NCBI RefSeq assembly: GCF_001434665.1
Contig: NZ_AZDG01000006.1
Location: 39,894 to 103,893, forward strand
Source of the DNA: Companilactobacillus tucceti DSM 20183
GTDB lineage: Bacteria; Bacillota; Bacilli; Lactobacillales; Lactobacillaceae
Length of the DNA stretch: 64,000 bases
Direction: 5' to 3'
Shown piece after piece: positions 17,818 through 26,426 of this stretch. The notes under the pieces are model-generated. The model did no database searches. It worked only from the letters and a program-made list of their open reading frames with translations, and was not told the DNA's origin. Position numbers and translations under genes: made by a program. Within the stretch, counting starts at the first letter, position 1; the number at the start of each line of letters is the position of its first letter.

Positions 17818-18100
17818 ACAAAAAAAGCGCCCCATGAAAGTTACTAAAACTTTCAAAGGACGCTCACGCGCGGTACCACCCTAAATTGTATTGTTTGCAC
17901 AATACCACTTCACGTACAAAAATACGCTAGCACTATAATGGGTGCACCCATGCAACACTCGTTTTAACTTGCATTGCCAGCTCCGTGGCTACTTTCATCA
18001 ATGAATCAATACCATTTCTCAGATAACATGGCTCTCTGTAATATAACCCGACTGATTACTGCTCCACTTTTTTGCCGTTTAATTCATTTATTTTTAATGT
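17818..18100 (-). ncRNA. T-box leader upstream of brnQ, probable Val specifier
   Basis: The T-box sequence AGGGTGGTACCGCG lies on the minus strand at 17869-17882. It is followed by a terminator (AGCGCCCCATGAAAGTT... paired arms, 17826-17864, with a T-run to 17818). The AG-box ACAGAGAGCC lies near 18030. Aligned with the His T-box at 37.7 kb, the specifier position reads GAAA-GTA-GCC, that is GUA (Val), which suits a branched-chain amino-acid importer. The specifier assignment is tentative. Confidence 0.9.
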
Positions 18101-18104
18101 GATT

Positions 18105-18133
18105 AGATTATTCTAATTTAGTCGGTTTGTCAA
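18105..18133 (-). promoter_or_regulatory. Promoter of the brnQ T-box transcript
   Basis: On the minus strand, a perfect -35 TTGACA (18128-18133) is separated by 17 bp from TAATCT (18105-18110), just upstream of the T-box stem I. Confidence 0.75.
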
Positions 18134-18148
18134 CAAATTTTTATTCCA

Positions 18149-18188
18149 AATAAAAAAATCGACCGAGTATAAACTCAAATCGATTTTC
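18149..18188 (-). terminator. Terminator of ptsHI
   Basis: On the minus strand AAAATCGA pairs with TCGATTTT, with an inner TGAGT/ACTC extension. A T-run follows, just after the ptsI stop. Confidence 0.8.
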
Positions 18189-18193
18189 AGTTT

Positions 18194-19918
18194 TTATTTG
18201 TTAATGTATGATTCAACAAGTTTCTTATTGTCTTCGTTAGTTACTGATTCTGTAACAGCACGTTCTGCTAATTCTTTAAGATCAGCTGTACTCAACTTCT
18301 TCATCAAACTTCTTACACGAAGTACTGAAGTAGCACTCATTGAGTATTCATCTAATCCCATACCAAGAAGTAGTGGAACCATAATGTTATCACCAGCAGC
18401 TTCACCACACATACCAGCCCACTTGCCTTCTTTATGAGCTGATTCAATAACGTGCTTAACCAGTCTCAAAATTGAAGGGTTATATGGTTGATATAGGTAA
18501 GAAACATGTTCATTACCACGATCAGCGGCCATTGTGTATTGAATCAAATCGTTTGTTCCAATACTGAAGAAGTCAACTTCTTTAGCAAATTGGTCAGCCA
18601 AAATTGCAGCAGCAGGAACTTCCATCATCATACCCAATTGGATCTCATCGGAAACCTTTACGCCCTTTTCAACTAACTTAGCCTTTTCTTCTTCAAAGAC
18701 CTTCTTAGCATCACGGAATTCTTGAACAGTACCGATCATAGGGAACATAATACGAAGCTTACCAAATGCTGAAGCACGTAATAAGGCTCTTAATTGTGTT
18801 CTAAAGATTTCTTGTCTGTCCAAACTAATTCTAATAGCACGATAACCTAAGAATGGATTCATTTCATCTGGAAGTGGCAAGTATGGTAAATGCTTGTCCC
18901 CACCAATATCCATTGTACGAACAACAACAGGTTTGCCATTCATACCTTCAACAACCTTTTTATAGGCTTCAAATTGGTCATCTTCTGAAGGTAATTCCTC
19001 AGATTGCATGTACAAGAATTCTGTACGGTACAAACCGATACCCTCAGCACCATTATCAATAACACCTTGAAGATCATCAGGTGTACCAATATTAGCAGCA
19101 ATATCAAAATGCTTGCCATCAGCAGTAACTGTGGCTTCATTCTTCAATTTTTCCCATTCTGCTTTTTGATCAGCAAAATCTTTAGCTAATTTTTGGTAAT
19201 GTTTGATATCTTCATCAGATGGATCAAGAATAGCTGCACCATTTAATCCATCAAGGATAATAGTTTGGCCTTCTTTGGCATCTTTAGTAATAGTATCTGT
19301 ACCAACAACGGCTGGTAGTTCAAGTGAACGAGCCATAATAGCTGAATGAGCTGTACGGCCACCGATATCAGTAACAAATCCTTTAACATATTTTTTGTTT
19401 AATTGTGCAGTGTCACTTGGAGTTAAATCATGAGCCACAATAATAACTTCGTGATCGATCAATGCAGGATTTGGCAAGGCAACACCAAGAAGATGAGCCA
19501 TTACACGCTTAGTAACATCACGTACATCTGCAGCTCTTTCTTGCATATATGCGTTATCTGTCATACCTTCAAAAATTGAGATAAAGTTATTTGACACATC
19601 GTTTAATGCTTGTTCAGCATTAACGCTTTGGTCTTTAATCTGTTGTTCGACAGCACCAGTAAATTCTGGATCAGCCAAAATCATCTTGTGGGCATCAAAA
19701 ACTTGAGCTTCCTCTTCACCTAATGACTCTTTAGCAGTGTCACGGATTTTAGTAAGCTCATCATCTGATGTAGAAATAGCATCTTGTAAACGACTGATTT
19801 CAGCGTCCGCATCTGAAATACTCTTCTTATCAAAAGACAAATCTGGTTGAACTAAAAGGTATGCTTCTGCGGTAGCAATGCCATCACTTGCGGCAATTCC
19901 TTTGATAGTTTTCACCAT
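18194..19918 (-). CDS. ptsI: PTS enzyme I (phosphoenolpyruvate-protein phosphotransferase)
   Basis: This 574-residue cytoplasmic enzyme moves phosphate from PEP to HPr at the start of the sugar PTS. The active-site segment [15 protein letters not shown] carries His191. The C-terminal PEP-binding barrel has [24 protein letters not shown] and the late MCGEAAGD with its conserved Cys. Length is normal for Firmicutes. Its ATG overlaps the ptsH stop (TAATG), giving the standard ptsHI operon. Confidence 0.97.
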   Translation of the reverse strand: MVKTIKGIAASDGIATAEAYLLVQPDLSFDKKSISDADAEISRLQDAISTSDDELTKIRDTAKESLGEEEAQVFDAHKMILADPEFTGAVEQQIKDQSVNAEQALNDVSNNFISIFEGMTDNAYMQERAADVRDVTKRVMAHLLGVALPNPALIDHEVIIVAHDLTPSDTAQLNKKYVKGFVTDIGGRTAHSAIMARSLELPAVVGTDTITKDAKEGQTIILDGLNGAAILDPSDEDIKHYQKLAKDFADQKAEWEKLKNEATVTADGKHFDIAANIGTPDDLQGVIDNGAEGIGLYRTEFLYMQSEELPSEDDQFEAYKKVVEGMNGKPVVVRTMDIGGDKHLPYLPLPDEMNPFLGYRAIRISLDRQEIFRTQLRALLRASAFGKLRIMFPMIGTVQEFRDAKKVFEEEKAKLVEKGVKVSDEIQLGMMMEVPAAAILADQFAKEVDFFSIGTNDLIQYTMAADRGNEHVSYLYQPYNPSILRLVKHVIESAHKEGKWAGMCGEAAGDNIMVPLLLGMGLDEYSMSATSVLRVRSLMKKLSTADLKELAERAVTESVTNEDNKKLVESYINK

Positions 19919-20184
19919 TATTCAGCAAGTCCTTCCTTTGTCATTGTTTCTGCAATAGCAGCAACTGCATCAGCAGCATCGTCACCATCAGCTGAGATTG
20001 TAACATCTGAACCTTGGCCAACACCTAGTGACATAACACCCATGATTGACTTCAAGTTAACTGACTTACCGTTAAAGTCGATGTTGATGTCTGAGCTGAA
20101 CTTGCTAGCTGTTTGTACTAACATAGTTGCTGGACGTGCGTGGATACCTGTTTCTGCGATAATGTGAAATTCTTTCTTTTCCAT
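19918..20184 (-). CDS. ptsH: Phosphocarrier protein HPr
   Basis: This is an 88-residue phosphocarrier. His15 ([10 protein letters not shown]) takes phosphate from enzyme I. Ser46 ([13 protein letters not shown]) is the HprK/P site used for CcpA-mediated catabolite repression. GGTGAGG lies before the ATG at 20184; an upstream in-frame start at 20202 would add six residues that HPr lacks. A pair of cre-like sites lies upstream at 20320-20359. Confidence 0.97.
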   Translation of the reverse strand: MEKKEFHIIAETGIHARPATMLVQTASKFSSDINIDFNGKSVNLKSIMGVMSLGVGQGSDVTISADGDDAADAVAAIAETMTKEGLAE

Positions 20185-20319
20185 AATATAATACCTCACC
20201 ATATTTAAAATTATTCTGTAGTAATCCTACAAATATTCACTAATTAATTTAACATTAACTAGTTTTATTCACAAGGGTTTAGTTTAAAAAAATGTAACAA
20301 ACCCTTTACATGTTAAGCC

Positions 20320-20359
20320 ATATAACGCTTACAGTGCAAGTCTTTTGTAAGCGTTCATC
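20320..20359. promoter_or_regulatory. Inverted pair of cre-like sites between ptsH and clpE
   Basis: AACGCTTACA (20324-20333) and TGTAAGCGTT (20346-20355) are perfect inverted copies, 12 bp apart. Each, extended to 14 bp, matches 12 of 14 positions of the cre consensus TGWAANCGNTNNCA. This is consistent with CcpA control of ptsHI. A simple hairpin is the alternative reading. Confidence 0.5.
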
Positions 20360-20406
20360 TTTGTGATGCTCATTTAATTAATATATGTAGAAAAAATACT
20401 CAAGAC

Positions 20407-20442
20407 TTAGCACTTGCATTCGTCGAGTGCTAATTATATACT
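20407..20442 (+). promoter_or_regulatory. CIRCE operator overlapping the clpE promoter
   Basis: TTAGCACTT-N9-GAGTGCTAA (20407-20433) matches the HrcA operator CIRCE (TTAGCACTC-N9-GAGTGCTAA) in 17 of 18 arm positions. It overlaps a promoter: TTGCAT 20414-20419, 17-bp spacer, TATACT 20437-20442. No CtsR heptad repeat (GGTCAAA) was seen, although clpE is usually a CtsR target. Confidence 0.9.
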
Positions 20443-20478
20443 ACCCTTGTATCCTAAAAGAGGAAAGGTGGGGTGCAA

Positions 20479-22689
20479 ATGCTTTGTCAAAATTGTCATA
20501 AAAATGAAGCAACTATTCATTTATATACAAGCGTTAATGGTCAACGGACAGAAATTAATCTCTGCCAAGATTGCTATCAACGTCTAAGAAATCAAGCTAA
20601 CGAAGGTATAAATAATATGGCACAAAATCCAAACGGTTTTTCTAGTTTCGAAGATTTGTTTAATGCCTTAGGTAATCCTCAAATGGCTAGCGGTGTTGAA
20701 CAAGGTCCCCAAACCCAAACTGGTGGAGGCAACGGTAATGGACGTGGTCGCCAAGGTGGTAACGGGATCCTAGATCAGTATGGTGTTGATTTAACTGCAC
20801 TTGCCAAGAAAGGTCAAATTGACCCAGTTATTGGCCGTGACAAGGAAATCCAGAGAGTTATTGAAATTTTAAATAGAAGAACTAAAAACAATCCGGTTCT
20901 TATCGGTGAAGCAGGTGTTGGTAAAACAGCTGTTGTTGAGGGACTCTCTCAAAAGATCGTTGATGGCGATGTTCCAGAAAAATTACAAAATAAACACGTT
21001 GTAAGATTAGATGTTGTTTCCTTAGTACAAGGTACTGGTGTCCGTGGTCAATTCGAACAAAGAATGCAACAATTGATCAAGGAATTACAACAAAATGACG
21101 AAATCATCCTATTTATAGATGAAATCCATGAAATTGTCGGAGCTGGTAATGCTGAAGGTGGAATGGACGCTGGTAACGTCTTAAAACCTGCCCTAGCTCG
21201 TGGCGATCTACAACTAGTCGGTGCAACTACACTTAAAGAATATAGAACTATTGAAAAAGATTCAGCTCTTGAACGTCGTTTACAACCTGTTCAAGTTAAT
21301 GAACCTAGTGTTGAAGAAACAGTTCAGATCCTTAAGGGTATCCAACCTAAATATGAAGACTATCATCACGTTAAATATTCAAATGAAGCTATAAAAGCTG
21401 CCGCTGAATTATCTGCTAGATATGTTCAAGACAGATTCTTGCCTGATAAGGCAATCGATTTGATCGATGAAGCTGGTTCTAAGAAGAATCTACAAATCAA
21501 TCACGTCGATATGGCTGAAATTGATAATAAGATCTCTGATGCCGAGGTTCAAAAGCAAGCCGCCCTACGTAATGAAGATTACGAAAAAGCCGCTTATTAC
21601 AGAGACCAAGTTACTAAGTTCCAAGATATGAAGGACTCAGCTAAAGATGAACCCGTTGATAAGAGTATCATCAGCGAAAAAGATATTGAGAAGATCATAG
21701 AAGAAAAGACAAATATTCCTGTCGGTGAATTGAAGTCTAATGAACAAGCTCAACTAAAGAATCTTGGGCCAGATCTAAGATCACATGTTATTGGACAAGA
21801 TGAAGCTGTTGATCAAGTAGCCAAAGCTATTCGTCGTAATAGAGTTGGCTTCAATAAATCCGGTCGTCCCATTGGTAGCTTCCTATTTGTAGGTCCTACT
21901 GGTGTTGGTAAAACTGAGCTTGCTAAACAACTTGCTCGTGAGTTATTTGGTACTGAAGATTCAATGATTCGTTTTGATATGTCTGAATATATGGAAAAAC
22001 ATAGTGTGTCAAAACTTATCGGTTCACCTCCAGGGTATGTTGGTTACGAAGAAGCTGGTCAATTAACTGAACAAGTTCGTCGTAATCCATATAGTTTAAT
22101 TTTGTTAGATGAAATTGAAAAAGCACATCCAGACGTAATGCACATGTTCTTACAAATTCTTGATGATGGTCGTTTGACTGATTCTCAAGGTAGAACTGTA
22201 AGTTTCAAGGATACTATTATTATCATGACATCTAACGCCGGACAAGGATTGCAAGAAGCAAACGTTGGATTCGGTGCCGAAGCAAATGGTAATACACATT
22301 CGATCATGAATCGTTTATCTGAATTCTTTAAACCAGAATTCCTAAATAGATTTGATGGTATCGTTGAATTCAATTCTCTAACTAAGACTAACCTCTTGAG
22401 TATCGTTGACTTAATGCTTGATGATACAAACAAGATGATTGCTGATCAAGGTTTGAGTATCCATGTTACTAAAGATGCCAAAGAAAAATTAGTTGATCTT
22501 GGATTTAACCCTAAGATGGGTGCTCGTCCATTAAGAAGAGTTATCGAAGAACAAATTGAAGATAAAGTGGCTGATTATTACTTGGATCATCCAAATGATA
22601 AGAAACTTGAAGCCAGAATAAACAACGGTTCTATCAATATTACTAAATATGATGAACCCGCAACCGCAAATGTCAAAGAAGACAAATAA
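20479..22689 (+). CDS. clpE: Hsp100/Clp ATPase ClpE
   Basis: This is a 736-residue AAA+ unfoldase that works with ClpP. The N-terminal zinc finger (Cys3, Cys6, Cys29, Cys32: CQNC...CQDC) is diagnostic of ClpE. A Gly/Asn-rich linker follows. AAA domain 1 has GEAGVGKT and [15 protein letters not shown]-like middle segment and AAA domain 2 ([25 protein letters not shown]) follow. The start is ATG 20479, with AAAGGTGG 6 nt upstream; the GTG at 20473 is too close to that site. Expression is predicted to be heat-inducible through HrcA. Confidence 0.95.
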   Translation: MLCQNCHKNEATIHLYTSVNGQRTEINLCQDCYQRLRNQANEGINNMAQNPNGFSSFEDLFNALGNPQMASGVEQGPQTQTGGGNGNGRGRQGGNGILDQYGVDLTALAKKGQIDPVIGRDKEIQRVIEILNRRTKNNPVLIGEAGVGKTAVVEGLSQKIVDGDVPEKLQNKHVVRLDVVSLVQGTGVRGQFEQRMQQLIKELQQNDEIILFIDEIHEIVGAGNAEGGMDAGNVLKPALARGDLQLVGATTLKEYRTIEKDSALERRLQPVQVNEPSVEETVQILKGIQPKYEDYHHVKYSNEAIKAAAELSARYVQDRFLPDKAIDLIDEAGSKKNLQINHVDMAEIDNKISDAEVQKQAALRNEDYEKAAYYRDQVTKFQDMKDSAKDEPVDKSIISEKDIEKIIEEKTNIPVGELKSNEQAQLKNLGPDLRSHVIGQDEAVDQVAKAIRRNRVGFNKSGRPIGSFLFVGPTGVGKTELAKQLARELFGTEDSMIRFDMSEYMEKHSVSKLIGSPPGYVGYEEAGQLTEQVRRNPYSLILLDEIEKAHPDVMHMFLQILDDGRLTDSQGRTVSFKDTIIIMTSNAGQGLQEANVGFGAEANGNTHSIMNRLSEFFKPEFLNRFDGIVEFNSLTKTNLLSIVDLMLDDTNKMIADQGLSIHVTKDAKEKLVDLGFNPKMGARPLRRVIEEQIEDKVADYYLDHPNDKKLEARINNGSINITKYDEPATANVKEDK

Positions 22690-22695
22690 TTTAAT

Positions 22696-22734
22696 AAAAC
22701 ACGAAAGAATTTAAAAAATTCTTTCGTGTTTTTT
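22696..22734 (+). terminator. clpE terminator
   Basis: AAAACACGAAAGAATTT (22696-22712) pairs fully with AAATTCTTTCGTGTTTT (22716-22732), followed by T's. Confidence 0.9.
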
Positions 22735-22857
22735 ATATTTCTATTAAGTTATCTGATATCCAGTTCACAGAGCAAAGTTTCCGATTTTAATATGGTAGAA
22801 TTACTGTAATTTATATACTGCCAGAGTAATCTGAGAAATTAAATCGGGGGAATGGAA

Positions 22858-23832
22858 ATGACAAATAATTTAATCTCTCAAAACGTAAAAAGACTAAATC
22901 GTAAAGATGTTTCAATAACAATACGCTACATTGATTCACTTGGAAATCCAGTTGCGGATGCTGTAACTTTAGAGGGCCATTATTTAGATAAGTTAGAAAT
23001 CCCTTGGAAATCGATTCCTGGTTATGTTTTATCATCTATAAGACATTTCCAACAAACATTTATTCCTAGTGAAGAAGGAATATCTTTGATCTATTCTCAA
23101 CAAATAGCTGCCCCTGTTGTTGTGTACCATCGAAATACTAGAGGTGAACTTATTTCTAATCCAGAATATCTAACTGGAGAATTGAATAAATCATATAATG
23201 CTCAACCTTTAGAAGACGCTGCTAAATATCTTGTTAAAAATCAAAAGTCAGCAAAGGGCACCTTCTCTAATGAAGTAAAAGAATACGAATTCGTCTATAA
23301 TACTGCTTCACTAGAAAAAGTTGATATACCTGATAACTTGTTTGTTCAAACTTTAAGTAACTCTAATGTCTACGAACAACCAAATGCACCCTACCCTTTA
23401 GAAAAACAAATTCCCTATAATACTTCTTGGCATGTTTACGAAGCCTTAAAGGAAACTTATCGTGATACTTACTGGTATAACTTAGGTGGAAGCACCTGGG
23501 TATCTAGTCAAGAAAATATCAAAACGCTAAATATCAAGAACTATACTATGACTCAAAAAATGCTCAATACCCCATTGGCAACAAATGTTGATAATATCAG
23601 TTTTACTTATCAAATTGTTGACAGTATTGATATTAATCGTCGAGTTAAGGTTTTATATTACTCGGATAGAAGTGTAACAGCTTGGGAAACTCCTTATGGA
23701 AATATGATAAATAATCGTTATCAAGGAGGCCAACAAGTCTTTGTTATTCGTTTGATCCAATTAGATAATCAAAGTATTTGGGCACAAATTGAGGATGGTT
23801 ATTATATAGAAAGTAAATACTTAGATCTTTAA
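22858..23832 (+). CDS. MucBP-domain protein without a signal peptide
   Basis: The protein has about 324 residues. GGGGGA lies 6 nt before the ATG at 22858; a second ATG at 22852 is too close to it. The N-terminal half holds two MucBP-like units (SITIRYIDSLGNPVADAVTL, then VVVYHRNTRGELI), normally found in wall-bound mucin-binding adhesins. The C-terminal half has two SH3/GW-like units with YWYNLGGSTWVSS and SIWAQIEDGYYIESKYLDL. There is no signal peptide, transmembrane helix or LPxTG motif, so how or whether it leaves the cell is unclear. It is monocistronic. Confidence 0.6.
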   Translation: MTNNLISQNVKRLNRKDVSITIRYIDSLGNPVADAVTLEGHYLDKLEIPWKSIPGYVLSSIRHFQQTFIPSEEGISLIYSQQIAAPVVVYHRNTRGELISNPEYLTGELNKSYNAQPLEDAAKYLVKNQKSAKGTFSNEVKEYEFVYNTASLEKVDIPDNLFVQTLSNSNVYEQPNAPYPLEKQIPYNTSWHVYEALKETYRDTYWYNLGGSTWVSSQENIKTLNIKNYTMTQKMLNTPLATNVDNISFTYQIVDSIDINRRVKVLYYSDRSVTAWETPYGNMINNRYQGGQQVFVIRLIQLDNQSIWAQIEDGYYIESKYLDL

Positions 23833-23839
23833 CTGCCGC

Positions 23840-24004
23840 CTCTGGACGCAAGAAATGTTTACGCTGTGGGAAACGCTTGGAGCCAAGGTCTCCAAGCTCG
23901 GTTTTGAACTTCGCAGTTACGCGAATTTCAAAACTCGTTCCGTTGCGTAATGGCTAAAGCCATAACGCAACCTACACTGCTATCAACATTTCTTGCGTCC
24001 AGAG
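23840..24004. repeat. Cloverleaf palindrome with 20-bp perfect terminal inverted repeats
   Basis: CTCTGGACGCAAGAAATGTT (23840-23859) pairs perfectly with 23985-24004. Inside are three hairpins. Arm 1 is GCTTGGAG/CTCCAAGC (23875-23897). Arm 2 is GTTTTGAA plus TTCGC / GCGAA plus TTCAAAAC (23901-23934). Arm 3 is GTTGCGTAATGGCT / AGCCATAACGCAAC (23942-23971, one mismatch). It lies 8 bp after the stop of the MucBP gene. It may be a MITE or a structured RNA; no target-site duplication was seen. Confidence 0.8.
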
Positions 24005-24044
24005 ACTAATGAAGTTCTATAGTATTTAAAATAAGAAATAAACC

Positions 24045-24098
24045 AAAAAAGCTAGGTATTTTATCTTGGTATATTCGGATAAAATATCTAGCTTTTTT
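24045..24098. terminator. Bidirectional terminator before the AEC transporter gene
   Basis: AAAAAAGCTAGGTATTTTATC (24045-24065) pairs with 24078-24098 with one mismatch, and has A/T-runs on both flanks. Confidence 0.85.
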
Positions 24099-24102
24099 TA
24101 AA

Positions 24103-25020
24103 TTATACAAACGCAAAAACTAACGGAATCGTAATCAAACTTAATAAAGTTGATAGGCTCATTAATGAAATTGCTGGTCCGGCATCATCATGTGCTTGTA
24201 AGGTGAATAATACAACTATCCCAGCTACTGGACATGCTGCCATAATGACTGTTGTATACAAGGCAACTTCTGATACTCCTAAAGCTTTCAACAAAAATAC
24301 CATTAATATAGGAAAGATAATGTTTCTTAAAAGAATAGTTAAGCCAATATTTTTGTCTAGCATCTCTCTTGAAAACTTAATATTAGCTAAGCTATTACCG
24401 ATAATTATCATCGACAATGGTGTATTTACGGAACCGACGTATTTAACCACTTGATTCAAAGTACCTGGAATTCTAAATGAGGTCAAAAACATTAGAAGTC
24501 CCAAAATAATAGCAATAATATTAGGATTTAATAAAATTTGTTTCCAATCTATCGCTTCTTTATTTTCTTTAGTTCTGAACAATGATATTCCATGGGTCCA
24601 ACTAAAAATATTAAATCCAGCTAACGATACAACGGCGAAGAAAACTCCTTCAGATCCAAATAAAGAACTAACCAAAGGTATTCCCATAAATCCAGCGTTA
24701 GAATAAACACTTCCATACTGTGTTATCCGTCTAAGGTTTGGATTCTTTATTCTTCCAAAAATAAAATGTGCAGCAATAATAGCAATAATATAAAACAAAA
24801 GTATCCCAATTGCTACTAGGATAAATTGTTGAATTCTTTTAGACGAATAATCTTGTTCAAAAGCATTTATTATCAGACATGGTGAAACTACGTATAGCAA
24901 AATATTAGTCAAATCATTAGAAGTCGACTCTTTCATAAATCCGACTTTATTTATCAAGACACCAACTAGCATCAGACAAAACATCAATATAATTTGATTA
25001 GTTAATTGAGAAACGTTCAT
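24103..25020 (-). CDS. AEC (auxin efflux carrier) family transporter
   Basis: This 305-residue protein has about 10 hydrophobic segments. It shows the AEC layout with the N-terminal repeat containing NILLYVVSPCLIINAF and the family's SxGFxGIPL-like motif (YSNAGFMGIPLVSSLFG). In lactic acid bacteria, members export or exchange organic acids such as malate, but the substrate cannot be read from sequence. A degenerate copy of the LacI-type operator (TGAAACGGGTTCGA, 25041-25054) lies 21 bp upstream of its start, shared with the divergent EIIA-like gene. Confidence 0.8.
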   Translation of the reverse strand: MNVSQLTNQIILMFCLMLVGVLINKVGFMKESTSNDLTNILLYVVSPCLIINAFEQDYSSKRIQQFILVAIGILLFYIIAIIAAHFIFGRIKNPNLRRITQYGSVYSNAGFMGIPLVSSLFGSEGVFFAVVSLAGFNIFSWTHGISLFRTKENKEAIDWKQILLNPNIIAIILGLLMFLTSFRIPGTLNQVVKYVGSVNTPLSMIIIGNSLANIKFSREMLDKNIGLTILLRNIIFPILMVFLLKALGVSEVALYTTVIMAACPVAGIVVLFTLQAHDDAGPAISLMSLSTLLSLITIPLVFAFV

Positions 25021-25125
25021 TTAAATTCCTTTCTGCATTATGAAACGGGTTCGATATTTAAATTATAACTGAAAATTTTCTCAACTACTGTCTGTAAGGG
25101 TTTCCAAGTTTCTTTTAAATACCCC

Positions 25126-25156
25126 TTGACCTAAAACGCGTTTCACACCTTACACT
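25126..25156 (+). promoter_or_regulatory. Promoter with LacI-type operator for the EIIA-like gene
   Basis: A -35 TTGACC (25126-25131) is followed at once by TAAAACGCGTTTCA (25132-25145), then a -10 TACACT (25151-25156). The same block, TTGACCTRAAACGCGTTTCA, is at 38861-38880 in front of the HAD-lacI operon, with the same geometry. Confidence 0.65.
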
Positions 25157-25186
25157 TCAATTGAACAAATGTTAAAGGAGTGTTTT

Positions 25187-25636
25187 ATGATGAAACTAAA
25201 CAAAAATAATGTTTTCGCAAACTTACCAATGTCAAATTACGATGAGGTCAAGGCACTATCTTTAATTTCATATGCTGTTGCCAAGAAACTTAATATTTCA
25301 GAACAAGAAGTAAAAAGCAGTTTCTTGTCTCGTGAAGCAACTTGTTCATCATCGATCGGTGAAAAAATTGCCATACCAAAAGCCAGTGCCAGCGAAGTAT
25401 CTGAACCTCAAATATTTGCCTTCACTTCAGAAATGCCAATTGATTGGGTAAGCGTTGACGACAAGCCAGTCAATATATTCTTAGCCATTGTTGCTAAATC
25501 AAACGTTGATATAGATTACGAAGGAATCAAAAAACAACTACTAAAAAATGCTGAGAAATTACAAAAATCAAAAATTGATCCTGATCAATTAACTAATACT
25601 ATTAATGACTTACTATTACAGGGAGTTGAGATTTAA
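25187..25636 (+). CDS. PTS fructose-type EIIA-like protein lacking the phospho-histidine
   Basis: This 149-residue cytoplasmic protein has AAAGGAG 6 nt before ATG 25187. The fold signature of PTS_EIIA type 2 is visible: FLSREATCSSSIGEKIAIP, then MPIDWVSVDDKPVNIFLAIV. In true EIIA proteins AIP is followed by the phosphorylated His; here it is Lys65 (AIPKAS). It therefore probably cannot carry phosphate and may be a regulatory relic or sensor. No EIIB or EIIC gene is nearby. Its operator links it to the LacI regulator at 39733. Confidence 0.7.
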   Translation: MMKLNKNNVFANLPMSNYDEVKALSLISYAVAKKLNISEQEVKSSFLSREATCSSSIGEKIAIPKASASEVSEPQIFAFTSEMPIDWVSVDDKPVNIFLAIVAKSNVDIDYEGIKKQLLKNAEKLQKSKIDPDQLTNTINDLLLQGVEI

Positions 25637-25654
25637 ACGATTCCTTGACAAAAG

Positions 25655-25685
25655 ATCCCTCTCACTCAAATTGAGCGTGAGGGAT
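25655..25685. terminator. Bidirectional terminator between the EIIA-like and tetR genes
   Basis: ATCCCTCTCACTCA pairs with TGAGCGTGAGGGAT (one mismatch) around a short loop. A T-run follows on the plus strand. Confidence 0.8.
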
Positions 25686-25688
25686 TTT

Positions 25689-26255
25689 TTAATTCAAGAA
25701 AGTTTTTAAACCTGATTGATTTAAGCGAATCAAGCGGTCTTTAAATTCATCTTTTGTTAATTGGACTTGCCCTTTTTCATATAATCTAAAAAGCATTAAA
25801 GTATTTCGAATCATAAAACTAGCACTAATATAAGCATCGATCTGCGTAATATTAAATGAATCTTTTAATGCATCGGCAAATCCTTCGCAAACCAGACGTT
25901 CAACTCTTCTTGAAAGAAAACTATATTCATCTGATGTAATTACAAATGAATAAAATTCTCGGGATTGTTCAAAGTAATCAACTATTCCATCAAACAGATC
26001 ATCCGGATGTTTCAAAGTATTATATAACGGTTTAACTACTATGATCTCTAGCAATTGATTAGCCATATCATCGGCAAATGTATTAACAAAATCATCAATT
26101 GAATCGTAATGTAAGTAAAACGTTTTTCGATTGATGTTGGCGTTGTCTGTCAGCTCTTTAACTGTTATATCTCGATACTTATGTACCTTAGATAAATCTC
26201 TAAATGATTTTTTTAATGATTGTTTAGTTCTTTGTACTCTTTTATCGATCTTCAT
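25689..26255 (-). CDS. TetR/AcrR-family transcriptional regulator
   Basis: This 188-residue regulator has an N-terminal helix-turn-helix (about 20-50: DITVKELTDNANINRKTFYLHYDSIDD; the NRKTFYLHY signature is typical). The C-terminal ligand domain is variable. It is divergent from yhgE, and a 19-bp near-palindrome lies between the two. It therefore probably represses yhgE, as similar neighbours do in other Firmicutes. Confidence 0.85.
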   Translation of the reverse strand: MKIDKRVQRTKQSLKKSFRDLSKVHKYRDITVKELTDNANINRKTFYLHYDSIDDFVNTFADDMANQLLEIIVVKPLYNTLKHPDDLFDGIVDYFEQSREFYSFVITSDEYSFLSRRVERLVCEGFADALKDSFNITQIDAYISASFMIRNTLMLFRLYEKGQVQLTKDEFKDRLIRLNQSGLKTFLN

Positions 26256-26368
26256 TATCTTGCCCCTTGAAACAAAACGCTATCATGCAAAGATATACGA
26301 TTTAATTCTCACATCAAGCAAATTTGTTGTGGAATTTTGTTTCTATAGTTATTATTATTTATACTCAT

Positions 26369-26396
26369 GTGAGTATTAAGTATTCACATCTATAAT
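26369..26396 (+). promoter_or_regulatory. Candidate TetR operator and -10 of yhgE
   Basis: GTGAGTATTAAGTATTCAC (26369-26387) is a near-perfect 19-bp palindrome. It lies directly before TATAAT (26391-26396), where a bound repressor would block transcription of the divergent yhgE gene. Confidence 0.55.
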
Positions 26397-26426
26397 ACAA
26401 CACTTTTTTGAAATTGGGAGAAAAAT

